A stretch of 45,354 bases of DNA, taken from Azospirillaceae bacterium (GTDB taxonomy: Bacteria; Pseudomonadota; Alphaproteobacteria; Azospirillales; Azospirillaceae). Below, in pieces: positions 1-10,677 of the stretch. A program made the translations under genes and the position numbers. The stretch lies in assembly GCA_028277115.1 (NCBI GenBank), contig JANQHG010000188.1:1-45354 (forward strand), given 5' to 3'. Position 1 is the stretch's first letter, and every line of letters begins with the position of its first letter. A model generated the notes under the pieces. It was not told where the DNA came from. It ran no database searches and was given only the letters and a program-made list of their open reading frames with translations.

Positions 1-1414
1 CGGCGCAGTGGTGGTCGCCCGCACGCGGTGGCGGGGTCACCGGCAACGCCGCGGCGCCGCTGAGCGCCGCCCGCGCGCCGGGCGCGACCGCGCCGTAGCG
101 CGCCGCGACCACCGGGGCCGCCGGGTTCAAGGTGCGCAGGGTCTCGGTCACCGCCGCGACCTCGGTCTCGCTGGCAAGATCGGTCTTGTTGACCACGAAC
201 ACCGGGGTCAGCGCCGCCTGGTCGCGGAAATAGCCGGGCATCCGGGCGTAGTCGCGCAAAAACGCCGCAGCATCGATCACCGCGTAGAGGTGCACCCGCT
301 CGACCAGCGGTTTCAGCGCGGGATTGCCGAACGCGCCGATCAGGGCCGGGACGTCGGCGACCCCGCTCGGCTCGATCACCAGGCGATCGGGGGCGGCGCG
401 GGCGACGATCGCGCGGATCTGGCTTGCCAGGTCGCCTTTCAGCGAGCAGCACAGGCAACCGTCGCCGAGCTCGACCACGTCGGCGGCGCCGCCGCCGCGC
501 AACAACGCGCCATCGACCCCGACCGCGCTGAAATCGTTGACCAGCGCGACCGTGCGCACGCCCGTGCCCTCGCCCGCAAGCGTCCGGCGCACGAAGGTGG
601 TCTTGCCGGCGCCGAGAAAGCCCGCAACGATGTCGATCTCGACCCGCGGCGCGCTGCCGCGCGAGCGCAGGCCCCAGCGCCACAGCGCGGTCGCCGGCAA
701 GGGCGCGACCAGGAACCAGTGTTCGATCGTCGCCAGGATCACCAAGGTCGCCAGGAAGGTCAGGCCGGTCACGGTGAACGGGTCGGCATCCGCAGCGCCG
801 GCGCGCCAGACCAGCCACACCGCGACCACGGTCGCGACCGTGACCGAAACCGGGAACAACAGGTTCATCGGCCGCCGGGTGAAGAAGGTCTCGAGATAGC
901 GCAGGTGGTCGGGCAGGAACTCCTCGTTCAAATTGCGCACGCCTAAGAAGACGTTGAGTTTGGCCGACAGCCGCATCCACCACAGGACCAGGAAGGTCCA
1001 GGTGCCGACCTGGTTCGGCGCCTCCCAAGTCAGGGCGAGCATCGCGATCGCGGTCACCAAGATCGCGAGCTCGTGATAGAGAATGGTCGCGATCGCGAGC
1101 ATGAGACGCCGCACCCCGCGGCACTCGGGCGGGCACGGCCGGCGATAAGGACCGGTGACGTAGCCGAGCAGGAACGCGATCTCGTGCCAGCCCCAGACCA
1201 TCAAGCCGCAGGTGAAGGAGCAATAGGCACCCGCGATCGACACGTCGGTGCGGGTCTTGGTCAGCGCGACCAGGGCGAGCACGAGCACCACGGTCGCCGC
1301 CGCCATGCTCCATCGAAAGGTCCACCGTGGCAGGCCATCGAGATAGAGAATGAGCCCGGTGCTGAACCACCAGATGAACAGCGCGTACAGCACCGGGAGC
1401 CCGTAGTCTGCCAT
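1..1414 (-). CDS. puhE: PuhE (DUF3623) photosynthetic complex assembly protein fused to a COG0523/CobW GTPase domain, partial
   Basis: Reading from ATG at 1414, 471 codons are visible before the left edge, so the C-terminus is missing. Residues 1 to about 255 are a multi-spanning membrane protein with the PuhE/DUF3623 pattern (starts MADYGLPVLYALFIWWFSTG; later KLNVFLGVRNLNEEFLPDHL). PuhE acts in assembly of the reaction-centre/LH1 complex. With no stop codon the frame continues into a G3E-family GTPase domain. It has Walker A GFLGAGKTT (Lys271), the metal-binding CLCC motif at 320-323, VIEPSGVAD, and NKTD near 409-412. COG0523 proteins are metal chaperone or insertase GTPases. The gene is last in the bch-puh superoperon, 307 nt after puhC, with a GGAG about 11 nt upstream of the ATG. 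PuhE is usually a stand-alone protein, so the fusion is the odd feature. A sequencing error removing a stop between two adjacent genes is the alternative. Confidence 0.9.
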   Translation of the reverse strand, partial: MADYGLPVLYALFIWWFSTGLILYLDGLPRWTFRWSMAAATVVLVLALVALTKTRTDVSIAGAYCSFTCGLMVWGWHEIAFLLGYVTGPYRRPCPPECRGVRRLMLAIATILYHELAILVTAIAMLALTWEAPNQVGTWTFLVLWWMRLSAKLNVFLGVRNLNEEFLPDHLRYLETFFTRRPMNLLFPVSVTVATVVAVWLVWRAGAADADPFTVTGLTFLATLVILATIEHWFLVAPLPATALWRWGLRSRGSAPRVEIDIVAGFLGAGKTTFVRRTLAGEGTGVRTVALVNDFSAVGVDGALLRGGGAADVVELGDGCLCCSLKGDLASQIRAIVARAAPDRLVIEPSGVADVPALIGAFGNPALKPLVERVHLYAVIDAAAFLRDYARMPGYFRDQAALTPVFVVNKTDLASETEVAAVTETLRTLNPAAPVVAARYGAVAPGARAALSGAAALPVTPPPRAGDHHCA

Positions 1415-1501
1415 GGTCGTCTGGACTCCGATCGGCCTCGGCCGGGCCGGCGGCGGCCCGACTCGAGGAACGGAACGGGTGTGCCGGTCGTTGGCGACCG
1501 A

Positions 1502-1525
1502 CCCCGTGTCGGCGGCGACACGGGG
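1502..1525. other. Hairpin in the puhC-puhE gap
   Basis: CCCCGTGTC (1502-1510) and GACACGGGG (1517-1525) form a perfect 9-bp stem with a 6-nt loop. It lies between puhC and puhE in a 307-nt gap with no gene. No T-run follows on either strand, so a processing or stability element within the operon transcript is as likely as termination. Confidence 0.5.
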
Positions 1526-1617
1526 CGCAAGGTCGGGAGCATAACGGTCAATGCCCGTGCCGACCAAGCCTCCGTGTCCAGGGGGCTCCCTCGAAACAGA
1601 AACCGACGCCCGCTTGC

Positions 1618-1690
1618 GAGCGTTTGGGGGGCTGACACCCCCAAGGTCAGGGGGGCCCCCCCCGCGCCCCCCCCCCCCCCCGCACGGCCG
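1618..1690. repeat. GC-rich dispersed repeat, copy A, with a C15 homopolymer
   Basis: This stretch matches the reverse complement of the repeat at 21640-21676. Both read TTTGGG..GCTGAC.CCCCCA.GGTCAGGGGGG followed by C-runs. The copy ends in fifteen consecutive C at 1667-1681, a likely site of slippage or sequencing error. It sits in the puhC-puhE gap. Confidence 0.65.
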
Positions 1691-1721
1691 CACGGCCGAC
1701 TACGGCGCCGGTCGGGACCCT

Positions 1722-2189
1722 TTAAGGACCGTCGAGGAAACGCGCAAACGCACCGGCATTGGTCGGCCCGAACGCATCGAGCGCGATCAGCCGGCCGGTC
1801 GCCGGATCGGCCAACGACAACCGGCCGTCCGACCAGCGGGTCAACCGAAACGGCGCCTCGACCCCGGCCGCCTCGCTGCGAAGCCGCTCATCGACCAGAC
1901 CGCGCAGCACCACGCGCACGAACCCGCCCTCGCCGCGCGGCAACGCCGCGACCTCGGCGCCGGTCGCCGCATCGGTGATCATCACCGTGCCGTCGCCCTG
2001 ATCGGTGAACACGAGATCGCGGGTCAACACCGGGGACGCTGCAACCCCCGCGACTAGGCCACCGCCCGCGGGCGGCGGCATACGGTCGCGCGCGCCAAGG
2101 ATGATCCAGCCCCCGAGCGCAACGATCCCCACGATCACCGCAACCAGCAGGCCATGCAGCGCCGGTCGGGCGCCGAGCCATCGGGTCAT
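1722..2189 (-). CDS. puhC: PuhC, photosynthetic complex assembly protein
   Basis: This 155-residue protein has one N-terminal membrane anchor (about residues 10-32, HGLLVAVIVGIVALGGWIIL) and a periplasmic domain. The family pattern is clear: RDLVFTDQGDGTVMITDAAT, then GGFVRVVLRGL, PFRLTRWSDGRLSL and an AFGPTNAGAFARFL ending. PuhC is needed for normal assembly of the reaction-centre/LH1 core in Rhodobacter. The reading frame is open further upstream inside puhB. The ATG at 2189 was chosen because it overlaps the puhB stop in an ATGA arrangement and starts directly before the expected anchor segment. Confidence 0.95.
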   Translation of the reverse strand: MTRWLGARPALHGLLVAVIVGIVALGGWIILGARDRMPPPAGGGLVAGVAASPVLTRDLVFTDQGDGTVMITDAATGAEVAALPRGEGGFVRVVLRGLVDERLRSEAAGVEAPFRLTRWSDGRLSLADPATGRLIALDAFGPTNAGAFARFLDGP

Positions 2190-2911
2190 GCGGGCCCTCC
2201 GGCCGCGCCGGCGGTGGGACTGGGCGCCGTCTCGGCCGGGCCGACCGGCGGTGGGGTGTCCGGAGCCAGCGGGGTTGCCGCCGGACCGTTGGCCTCGGCG
2301 GCCTGGTCCGCTTGCTCGTCGGCCTGCTCGGGCGGCAGTGCGGCGATCAAGACGCCGGCCAACAGGTCGGCGACCCGTTGCGGCTCGCGGATCGAGCGAA
2401 AGCACGGCTCGGCCGGGTTGAACCGCCATGGCCGGACATGCGGCCACAGCTGGAGATAGGCGATCCGGTCGGGCGGCTTGATCGCAAGCGGGATGTCGCC
2501 GGTGCCGTCGCCGTGCACCTTAAGCGCCGCCGACATGATCTTTTGAAACGGCAGATTGATCGTCAGCGGAACCGCGACCCCGAACCGCATCACGATCCGC
2601 CGGTTGGTGATCGTGTAGATGGTGCCGCGGCAAATCATATACGCATGGGTCGCGAACATCGCGAGCGCGACCGCCAGGAACGGCAACAGCCAAGCGGCAA
2701 TCTCGATCGCGTCGGGGAGCGGGTGACCGTCGGCGAGCGCGACCGCGGCGCGCCAGACCACGAAGACCCCGAAGTAGACACACAATGTCCGGATGTGGAA
2801 CACGCGGCGATAAAGGGACCACCAGCGAGGTCCCCCCTGCCAGAGAATCTCTTCCCCGGCAGGGAGACGCTCCGGCAGACCCGGGATCGGTTCTGCCCCG
2901 TGCTCTCTCAC
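2186..2911 (-). CDS. puhB: PuhB, photosynthetic complex assembly protein
   Basis: This 241-residue membrane protein starts with GTG, which overlaps the puhA stop (GTGA), so translation is probably coupled. Residues up to about 190 match PuhB, a bPH-domain-like protein. Visible landmarks are LPAGEEILWQGGPRWWSLYRRVFH, transmembrane segments near 43-60 and 73-95, then GTIYTITNRRIVMRFGVAVP and INLPFQKI. PuhB is a dimeric membrane factor for reaction-centre assembly. The last ~45 residues are a Glu/Ala/Pro-rich tail that looks disordered and is probably lineage-specific. Confidence 0.96.
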   Translation of the reverse strand: MREHGAEPIPGLPERLPAGEEILWQGGPRWWSLYRRVFHIRTLCVYFGVFVVWRAAVALADGHPLPDAIEIAAWLLPFLAVALAMFATHAYMICRGTIYTITNRRIVMRFGVAVPLTINLPFQKIMSAALKVHGDGTGDIPLAIKPPDRIAYLQLWPHVRPWRFNPAEPCFRSIREPQRVADLLAGVLIAALPPEQADEQADQAAEANGPAATPLAPDTPPPVGPAETAPSPTAGAAGGPA

Positions 2912-3678
2912 AGAAGCGGTTCCTGCCGCAGCGGCTCGGCGTAGAGCAGGCCACCCGCAAAGTATGCCTGGATCTTGTCTTCCTCGAGCAGGGTCACCCG
3001 CTCCGACGCCTTGGTCTTCGGGACGCCGGCAAACTGGCTCGCCAGGATCGCCTCGACCACGATCTGGCGCAGCCAGCCGATGATGTCGGTACAGTTCATC
3101 GGGACCAGAACGTTGCGCTTGGACCCGGTCAGTTCGACCTCGAGGTAGCGGATCATGTGCTCCGAGCGGTCGACCCAGATGTCCTTGACGACGCCCGCGG
3201 CCCGACGATCCGCGCCCAGCACCTTCATGCCGCGCGGATCCGGGTCGTTTTCGTCAAGATAGAAATCATCGGCAACGCGCAACGGCACGATCTTCGGCTT
3301 GCCCTCGTAGGTGAGGTCGACCGTGTCGGACCGCTGGGCGTATGAGGCCGGGCCGACGCCGTCGAGCATCGGGTTGCCGGTCGGGATCAGCGGCGACCCG
3401 GGGGTGCCCAGCGGCTGCTCCGCGGCGATCGGACGGGTGTCCGACTGGTAGTCGGGCTTTTGCACCGACCCGCCGTGCGGCAGAAGGAAGGTCTTCGGCT
3501 CCGGGATCCACAAAATGCCCTGGTTGATCGGCATGCCGGCCCGGGTGTCGTTCTCGAGCGGATAGCCCTCACGACGATCCTCGCGGCGCAGGTAGAAGAT
3601 GAGGCCGGCGAAGAAGAACCAGAAAGCGTAGAGCGTGATCTGAGCCACATCAATGTGGCCGACGACGGCGCCTGTCAT
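2908..3678 (-). CDS. puhA: Photosynthetic reaction centre H subunit
   Basis: The 256-residue protein matches the H subunit in length and layout. It has a short periplasmic N-terminus, one transmembrane helix (about 12-31, ITLYAFWFFFAGLIFYLRR), and a large cytoplasmic beta-barrel domain that caps the L/M core and guides proton transfer to QB. The stretch EDRREGYPLE after the helix and the GVVKDIWVDRSE and YLEVELTG regions are typical. A GAGGAG about 8 nt upstream supports the start at 3678. It is co-transcribed with lhaA upstream and puhBC downstream, the usual puh order. Confidence 0.98.
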   Translation of the reverse strand: MTGAVVGHIDVAQITLYAFWFFFAGLIFYLRREDRREGYPLENDTRAGMPINQGILWIPEPKTFLLPHGGSVQKPDYQSDTRPIAAEQPLGTPGSPLIPTGNPMLDGVGPASYAQRSDTVDLTYEGKPKIVPLRVADDFYLDENDPDPRGMKVLGADRRAAGVVKDIWVDRSEHMIRYLEVELTGSKRNVLVPMNCTDIIGWLRQIVVEAILASQFAGVPKTKASERVTLLEEDKIQAYFAGGLLYAEPLRQEPLL

Positions 3679-3705
3679 AGAGTGATCTCCTCAGGCAAGG
3701 AATGG

Positions 3706-5145
3706 CTAGCCGGGGAATTCCGCCAAGCCGAGCTTCGTTCCCGTCTGCGACCGATCCGCCCTCGCCCGGCGTGCGAGCGGTACGATCACAAACAGGGTGA
3801 CAATCAGGAGAACGATTTCGAGGTGATAGACCATGCCGTAGCTGGCCGCCGGCCCGGCGATCGTCGGACCGAACGCGCCGTCTGCGACAAACCCGGACAT
3901 CACATCGCGAATCGCCCCTCCCAGCGCGACCGCGCCACCCGTGGCGGTTGCCTGCACGGCACCCCAGGCGCCGAGGGCGAGGCCGCTCTGGCCGCTGCGC
4001 GCCAGACCCATGGCGGCGGTCAGGGTGCCGACGGCAAACAAGCCACCACCAAGACCGATAAGGGTCGTGCCGACGCGAAAGAGCAATGGTGATTCGAGGG
4101 GTGCGGCAAAGATCACCGTTGCGAATGCAACGATCCCGATCAGCACGCCCAACGCCGAGAGTCGGCACGGGTCGGCGCCGCGGCTGAGCCGGCGCGCGGC
4201 AAAGGCGTAACTGACCAACATGCCGGTCGCGAGCAGCGCAGTCAATTGCGTGGTCTCGGACACCGACAGCGACAGCACCTCGCCGCCATAGGGTTCGAGC
4301 AGGATGTCCTGCATGGTGAACCCCGCGGTCCCGAGCCCGACCGCGACCAGAAGCCGGCTCGACGCGCCGCCGGCGCTGAACGTCCGCCACGACTCGAAGA
4401 ACGACGGCCGTTCCTTGCGCGGGTCGGTCAGGTCCGGGTTGCGTGCCTCTTGCTTCCACAAGGCGATCAGGTTGAGCGCCATCGTCACCGCGGCCGCGCC
4501 CTGGACCACCTGGACCAGTTGGGTCGGTGAAAACTCCTCGAGCAGCACGCCGAAGGTCAGCGAGCTCACCACCATGCCGACCAACAGCATCACATAGAAC
4601 AAAGCGACCACCCGCGGCCGGCTCTCTTCGGCCGCAAGGTCGGTCGCGAGCGCCAGGCCCGCGGTCTGGACCGTGTGCATCCCTGCCCCGACCAGGAGGA
4701 ATGCGAGCGCCGCCCCGGCCGGCCCGGCAATCTCGCCCCACGGCCCGATGCCTTTGCCCGACAACACCAGCATGGCGAACGGCATGATGCCGAAGCCGCC
4801 GAACTGCAACAGCGTGCCCATCCAGATGTAGGGGATACGGCGCAAGCCCAGAAACGACTTGTGGTGGTCGGAGCGGAAGCCGATCAGCACCCGGAGCGGC
4901 GCGAACACCAGCGGCAGCGCGACCATGGTGGCGACCAGCCACGCCGGTACCCCGAGCTCGACGATCATCACCCGGTTCAGCGTGCCGTTCAAAAGGACCA
5001 TGGCCATGCCGACCGTGACCTGGAACAGCGACAGACGAAGCAGGCGTCCGATCGGCAGATCGGGCGTCGCGACGTCGGCGAACGGGAGATACTTGATGCC
5101 GACCCGGCGCCACAGCTGCCCGATGCTGAGAGACTTCTTGATCAT
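3706..5145 (-). CDS. lhaA: LhaA, PucC-family LH1 assembly protein
   Basis: This 479-residue major-facilitator-like protein has about 12 membrane segments. PucC/LhaA signatures are present: NGTLNRVMIVELGVPAWLVA, FAPLRVLIGFRSDHHKSFLG and LRRIPYIWMGTLLQFGGFG. LhaA helps assemble light-harvesting complex 1 and is placed between bchM and puhA, as in Rhodobacter. Its ATG overlaps the bchM stop (ATGA), with a TGGAG about 10 nt upstream. A related paralogue at 16359-17735 belongs to the bchG-bchP operon. Confidence 0.97.
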   Translation of the reverse strand: MIKKSLSIGQLWRRVGIKYLPFADVATPDLPIGRLLRLSLFQVTVGMAMVLLNGTLNRVMIVELGVPAWLVATMVALPLVFAPLRVLIGFRSDHHKSFLGLRRIPYIWMGTLLQFGGFGIMPFAMLVLSGKGIGPWGEIAGPAGAALAFLLVGAGMHTVQTAGLALATDLAAEESRPRVVALFYVMLLVGMVVSSLTFGVLLEEFSPTQLVQVVQGAAAVTMALNLIALWKQEARNPDLTDPRKERPSFFESWRTFSAGGASSRLLVAVGLGTAGFTMQDILLEPYGGEVLSLSVSETTQLTALLATGMLVSYAFAARRLSRGADPCRLSALGVLIGIVAFATVIFAAPLESPLLFRVGTTLIGLGGGLFAVGTLTAAMGLARSGQSGLALGAWGAVQATATGGAVALGGAIRDVMSGFVADGAFGPTIAGPAASYGMVYHLEIVLLIVTLFVIVPLARRARADRSQTGTKLGLAEFPG

Positions 5146-5894
5146 GCGGGACGCAACTCCATCGCCTGAGAGGTGTAGAAGCCGTTGATCACCCGCTCGG
5201 TGCGCGCCGGCGGCCAGCCGGCCAGCACCGGGTCCGCCGCCAGGCAGGCGGTCAGCTTGGCCTCGGCCACGGGTTCGATCGACGGCGCCCGGCTGCGCTT
5301 GGGGAACAGCCGGCCGACCGTGTGCATGGTCGCGAGCAGCGCCGTGCGCGGCGCGAACGTGAACAGGATCGATGTACGCGTGCGCTCGGCCAGGCGTGCC
5401 AACAGCTCGACCGCGTCCTCGGTCCGGTAGTGGATCAGCGAGTCCATGGCGACGACATGGTCGAAGTCGCCGAACCCCGGATCGACCAGGTCGCCGACCT
5501 TGAAGGTCACCCGCCCCGGCCCGCCGCCGGTCGCGGGCTCGGGCGCGAGTTCGGCGGGCAGGCGTTCGCGCGCGAGCTCAACCAGGGTCGGCGCGATATC
5601 GACCGCCAGCACCTCGGCGCCGCGGCGCGCCGCCTCGACCGCGAACAGGCCGGTGCCGCAGCCGGCATCGAACACCCGCCGCCCGGTCAGGTCGGCCGGC
5701 AACCAGTCGAGCAGGGTTTGCCGCATCTGGTCGCGGCCGGCGCGCACGGTCGCCCGGATGCCCCCAACCGGTGCCGACGAGGTCAGGCGGGCCCAGGTCT
5801 CGGCCGCGGTGCGGTCAAAATAGGTTTCGATCTGGCCGCGCCGCGCCTGGTAGCTCCCTGATGCCATCGCTCGATCCCGGTCCCTCTGGTTCAT
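5142..5894 (-). CDS. bchM: Mg-protoporphyrin IX O-methyltransferase
   Basis: The 250-residue SAM-dependent methyltransferase has motif I VFDAGCGTGLFAVEAARRG (from about residue 74) and the BchM-like N-terminus QIETYFDRTAAETWARLTS. It methylates the ring-C propionate of Mg-protoporphyrin IX, the step after Mg chelation. The ATG at 5894 follows a GGAG with no spacer and sits beside a GC-rich repeat. The second ATG at 5867 (MASGSYQARR) is therefore a possible true start. The gene lies between bchL and lhaA. Confidence 0.97.
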   Translation of the reverse strand: MNQRDRDRAMASGSYQARRGQIETYFDRTAAETWARLTSSAPVGGIRATVRAGRDQMRQTLLDWLPADLTGRRVFDAGCGTGLFAVEAARRGAEVLAVDIAPTLVELARERLPAELAPEPATGGGPGRVTFKVGDLVDPGFGDFDHVVAMDSLIHYRTEDAVELLARLAERTRTSILFTFAPRTALLATMHTVGRLFPKRSRAPSIEPVAEAKLTACLAADPVLAGWPPARTERVINGFYTSQAMELRPA

Positions 5895-5895
5895 C

Positions 5896-5919
5896 TCCGG
5901 GGCAGCGCCCCCTCGCCCC

Positions 5920-5920
<1 letters not shown>
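5896..5920. repeat. GC-rich dispersed repeat, copy B (short)
   Basis: CCGGGGCAGCGCCCCCTCGC in the bchL-bchM junction matches the core GGGGGCAGCGCCCC found at 40680-40700 and, inverted, at 21541-21554. The core is itself a palindrome able to form a short hairpin between the two genes. Confidence 0.55.
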
Positions 5921-6909
<989 letters not shown>

Positions 6910-9900
6910 TTACGCCGCGATGTCCTCGGTCACGCCCTCGACCCGGTCCTCCAGCTCCTCACCGGCACGGCGCAACGCTTCCAGCGTCGCCTCGTCCGGC
7001 GTCCAGTACTTGCGTTCGTGCGCCTCGATCAGCCGGTTGGCGACCCTGGCCGAGGCGGTCGGGTTCAACTTGGCCATGCGTTCGCGCATCTCGGGGTCGA
7101 GCACATAGGTCTCGCTCAACTGTTGATAGACCCAAGACGCGACCTGACCGGTGGTCGCCGACCAGCCCATGGTGTTGGTGACATGGGCCTCGATCTGGCG
7201 TACGCCTTCGTAGCCGTGCTCGAGCATGCCCTCGTACCATTTGGGGTTGAGCATACGCGTACGGGTCTCGAGCGCGACCTGCTCGGCCAGCGTCCGGACG
7301 GTGCCGTCGCCGCGGGTCTGGTCGCCGATGTAGACCGGCACGTCGCCGCCGGTGGCGCGTTTGACCGACCGAGAGATGCCGCCCAGCGTGTCGAAATAAT
7401 GGTCTACCGTGGTGACCCCGAGCTCGACCGACTCCAGGTTCTGGTAGGCGAGATCGACCCCGGCCAGCATGCCGCGCAACAGCGTCTCCTGCTGGACCGG
7501 CCGGCCGGCGCGGCCGTAAGCGAAGCATTTGCGCCGGGTGTACGCCTCGGCCAGCTCGTCCTCGTTCTCCCAAGCGCCGCTGTCGACCAAGTAATTGACG
7601 TTGGAGCCGTACGCGCCCTCGGCGTTGGAGAACACCCGGAGCGCGGCGGTCTCGAGATCGCAGCCGTCGGCCGCCATGGTCGCCAGGGCGTGCTTCTTCA
7701 CGAAGTTCTGCTCGATCGGCTCGTCGGCACTGGCGGCGAGGTAGGCGGCCTCGGCGAGCATCCGGGTCTGCAGCGGCAACAGGTCGCGGAAGATGCCGGA
7801 CAGCGTCACCACGACGTCGATCCGCGGCCGACCCAAGGTCTCGAGCGGGATCAGGTCGGCACCGGCGAGCCGGCCGTAGCTGTCGAACCGCGGGGTCGCG
7901 CCGATCAGCGCCATCACCTGGGCGATCGGCCCGCCCTCGCTCTTCAGATTGTCGGTGCCCCAGAGCACGAAGGCGACCGACTCGGGCAGCGCATTGCCGG
8001 CGGCGAGATGGCGCTCCAACAGCCGCGCCGCCTGCGCGGTGCCGTCCTTGATCGCGTACGCGCTCGGCATCCGGAACGGGTCGAAGCCATGCAGGTTGCG
8101 CCCGGTCGGCAGGATCGCCGGGGTGCGCACCAGGTCGCCGCCGGGCGCCGGCCGCACGAACCGGCCGTCCAGCGCATGCACGATCGCCGGCAGCTCGTGG
8201 TCGGTCGCGATCAGCCGGTCGGCATCGGCGAGCACGCGCAGGCCTGCGACCGCGGCCTCGTCGCGGTCGAGCCCGACTTGCTTGAGCGCCGCCTCGGGTG
8301 CCGTGCCGGCGACCACCGCCTCGAGCACGCTCCGCTCGGTCCGGGCGCCGTTCAGGGACTCCGACAACGCCTCGAGCAGATCGGCGCGTTCCTGGTCGGT
8401 CGGGGTCGCACCGACGACATGGAGACCATGGGGGATCAGAGTGTATTCGAGCTCGAGCATCTTGGCGGAGAGCTCGGCAATCCGCGCCTCCGCCTCGTCG
8501 GCCGGCCACAGCGGCTCGGCCTCGGCGAGCTCGACCGTCGCGGCCTGCGACTGGATCAGGGTCGCAAGGCCGGTGCGCTCGGTCTCCGACGCCTCGGGCG
8601 GCAACCGACGCCAGCGATCGATCGAGCTCTTGAGGTCGACCAAGCCACGATAGAGACCGGCCTGGGCGAGCGGCGGCGTCAGGTAGCTGATCAGGGTCGC
8701 GGCCGCCCGGCGCTTGGCGATCGTGCCTTCCGACGGATTGTTGGCGGCGTAGAGGTAGTAGTTCGGCACGTCGCCGATCAGACGGTCCGGCCAGCATGAC
8801 CCGGCAAGCCCGGTCTGCTTGCCCGGCATGAATTCGAGCGCGCCGTGGGTTCCGTAATGGAGCACGGCGTGCGCGGCGAAATCCTCGCGCAGATAGCGGT
8901 AGAACGCCGAGAACGCGTGGGTCGGCGAAAAGCCGCGTTCGAACAACAGCCGCATCGGGTCGCCCTCGTAGCCGAACCCGGGCTGGACCGCGACCAGGAT
9001 GTTGCCGAGCTGGACACCGAGCACCAACAGTGCGCTGCCGTCGGTCAGGTGGCGGCCGGGTGCGGGGCCCCACTGCGCCTCGATCTCGGCGAGGTGGCGC
9101 TCACGCCGGACATGGTCGTCTACCGGGATGCGGGCGTGGACGTTGGCGTCGGCGCCGAACTGGGCGGCGTTGCCGGTCAGCAGACGCTGGCGCAGGTCGT
9201 CGGCGTCCGCCGGCAGCTCGACCGTGTAGCCGGCCTCTTTCAACCCGACCAGGGTGTTGAAGACCGATTTGAACACCGAGAGATACGCCGCGGTCCCGGT
9301 CGCGCCGGCGTTCGGCGGAAAGTTGAACACGACCAGCGCCAGCTTGCGCGCCGCCCGCTCGGACCGCCTGAGCGCGATCAGACGCGCCACCCGGTCGGCC
9401 AGCACGTCGGCGCGCTCGAGGTCGGCGCGCATGTCCCGGGCGTCGCCGGTGGTCGGCAGCGCCGAGCGGCCGCCGTACACCAGCGGGCCGGTCGCGCCGT
9501 CGAGCTCGGGGATCGCGACCATCATGGTCGATTCGACCGGCATCAGCCCGCGTTCGGACGCCTGCCATTGCTCCAGGCTTTGGAACTCGACCGCGTGGGC
9601 CGACAGATACGGCACGTCGAGCGCGGCCAGCATCTCCTCGGCCGCCTTGGCGTCGTTGTAGGCCGGGCCGCCGACCAGGGAGAAACCGGTCAGGGACACG
9701 ATCGCATCGACCGTCGCCCGGCCCGACTGGGTGAAGAACGCCTCGACCGCCGGGCGGGCGTCGAGGCCGCTGGCGAACGCCGGCACCACCGCGAGCCCGC
9801 GCGCTTCGAGCGCCGCGATCACGCCGTCATAGTGCCCGGTGTCGCCCGCCAGCACGTAGGAGCGCATGACCAACAGTCCGACCCGGCCGTGCGGCGCGGC

Positions 9901-10677
9901 CCGGCCGCCGTCGGCCGCGGCCGGGGTCGGCAGGCGGTCGGGGTGCGCCGCGATCCGGCCGGCCATGCGCGGGTGGTAGACCCCGACCTCGGGATAGTCG
10001 GTCGGCCGCTGCGGTTTCAGCGCGCCGCGCAGGCTGCGCCGGCTGCCGTCGGCATAGCGGTCGATCAGATAGCGCATCAGGTTCGCGACATTCTCGTCGG
10101 ACCCGGCGAGCCAATACTGCAACGTGAGGAAATAGGCCCGAACGTCCTGGGCCTTGCCCGGGATGAAGCGCAGGATCTGCGGGATCCGCCGCAGCACCGC
10201 CATCTGCTGGGCGCCGGCGCTGCCCATGCCCTGGCCGGGTTTCTTCTTTTTGCCACCGGCCAGCCGGCGCAACAGGGCGAGCGGGCCGCCCGGGGTGCCG
10301 TCCATCGAGAACCGGCCGAGCCGGGTCAGCTTGATCACCTCGCCGGCCGACATGAAGCCGATCATGGCGTCGCAGTGGTCGCGCCGCGCCTGCAATGCCG
10401 GCAGCACCGCCTGGATGTGGTCTTCCATGAACAGCATGCTGGCGAGGATGATGTCGCCCTCGGCGATCGCGGCATGGCAGCGCGCCAACGCCTCGGGGTC
10501 GTCGGCCCATTCGGCCGCGGCATGCAGGCTGACCACCAGCCCGGGCAGCTCGTCCTCGAGCCCCTTGCGGGCGCGCTCGGCCGCTCCGGCCAAGTGGCTG
10601 TCCAGCGTCACGATCACGACGCGGATCGGTACGACGCGCGCGGGCGCGTCGTCAGCGGCTGAAGTGCGCTTTGGCAT
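6910..10677 (-). CDS. bchH: Magnesium chelatase subunit H
   Basis: BchH binds protoporphyrin IX and is the catalytic subunit of Mg chelatase, working with BchI and BchD, which are not in this window. The product is about 1255 residues, normal for the family. It has the conserved [18 protein letters not shown] segment and the C-terminal block [20 protein letters not shown]. An open frame extends upstream to 10923, but that part is a shadow inside bchB. The ATG at 10677 ([12 protein letters not shown]) is preferred although its ribosome-binding site is weak. It gives a 26-nt overlap with bchB, consistent with coupled translation. The start could lie slightly further in. Confidence 0.96.
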   Translation of the reverse strand: MPKRTSAADDAPARVVPIRVVIVTLDSHLAGAAERARKGLEDELPGLVVSLHAAAEWADDPEALARCHAAIAEGDIILASMLFMEDHIQAVLPALQARRDHCDAMIGFMSAGEVIKLTRLGRFSMDGTPGGPLALLRRLAGGKKKKPGQGMGSAGAQQMAVLRRIPQILRFIPGKAQDVRAYFLTLQYWLAGSDENVANLMRYLIDRYADGSRRSLRGALKPQRPTDYPEVGVYHPRMAGRIAAHPDRLPTPAAADGGRAAPHGRVGLLVMRSYVLAGDTGHYDGVIAALEARGLAVVPAFASGLDARPAVEAFFTQSGRATVDAIVSLTGFSLVGGPAYNDAKAAEEMLAALDVPYLSAHAVEFQSLEQWQASERGLMPVESTMMVAIPELDGATGPLVYGGRSALPTTGDARDMRADLERADVLADRVARLIALRRSERAARKLALVVFNFPPNAGATGTAAYLSVFKSVFNTLVGLKEAGYTVELPADADDLRQRLLTGNAAQFGADANVHARIPVDDHVRRERHLAEIEAQWGPAPGRHLTDGSALLVLGVQLGNILVAVQPGFGYEGDPMRLLFERGFSPTHAFSAFYRYLREDFAAHAVLHYGTHGALEFMPGKQTGLAGSCWPDRLIGDVPNYYLYAANNPSEGTIAKRRAAATLISYLTPPLAQAGLYRGLVDLKSSIDRWRRLPPEASETERTGLATLIQSQAATVELAEAEPLWPADEAEARIAELSAKMLELEYTLIPHGLHVVGATPTDQERADLLEALSESLNGARTERSVLEAVVAGTAPEAALKQVGLDRDEAAVAGLRVLADADRLIATDHELPAIVHALDGRFVRPAPGGDLVRTPAILPTGRNLHGFDPFRMPSAYAIKDGTAQAARLLERHLAAGNALPESVAFVLWGTDNLKSEGGPIAQVMALIGATPRFDSYGRLAGADLIPLETLGRPRIDVVVTLSGIFRDLLPLQTRMLAEAAYLAASADEPIEQNFVKKHALATMAADGCDLETAALRVFSNAEGAYGSNVNYLVDSGAWENEDELAEAYTRRKCFAYGRAGRPVQQETLLRGMLAGVDLAYQNLESVELGVTTVDHYFDTLGGISRSVKRATGGDVPVYIGDQTRGDGTVRTLAEQVALETRTRMLNPKWYEGMLEHGYEGVRQIEAHVTNTMGWSATTGQVASWVYQQLSETYVLDPEMRERMAKLNPTASARVANRLIEAHERKYWTPDEATLEALRRAGEELEDRVEGVTEDIAA

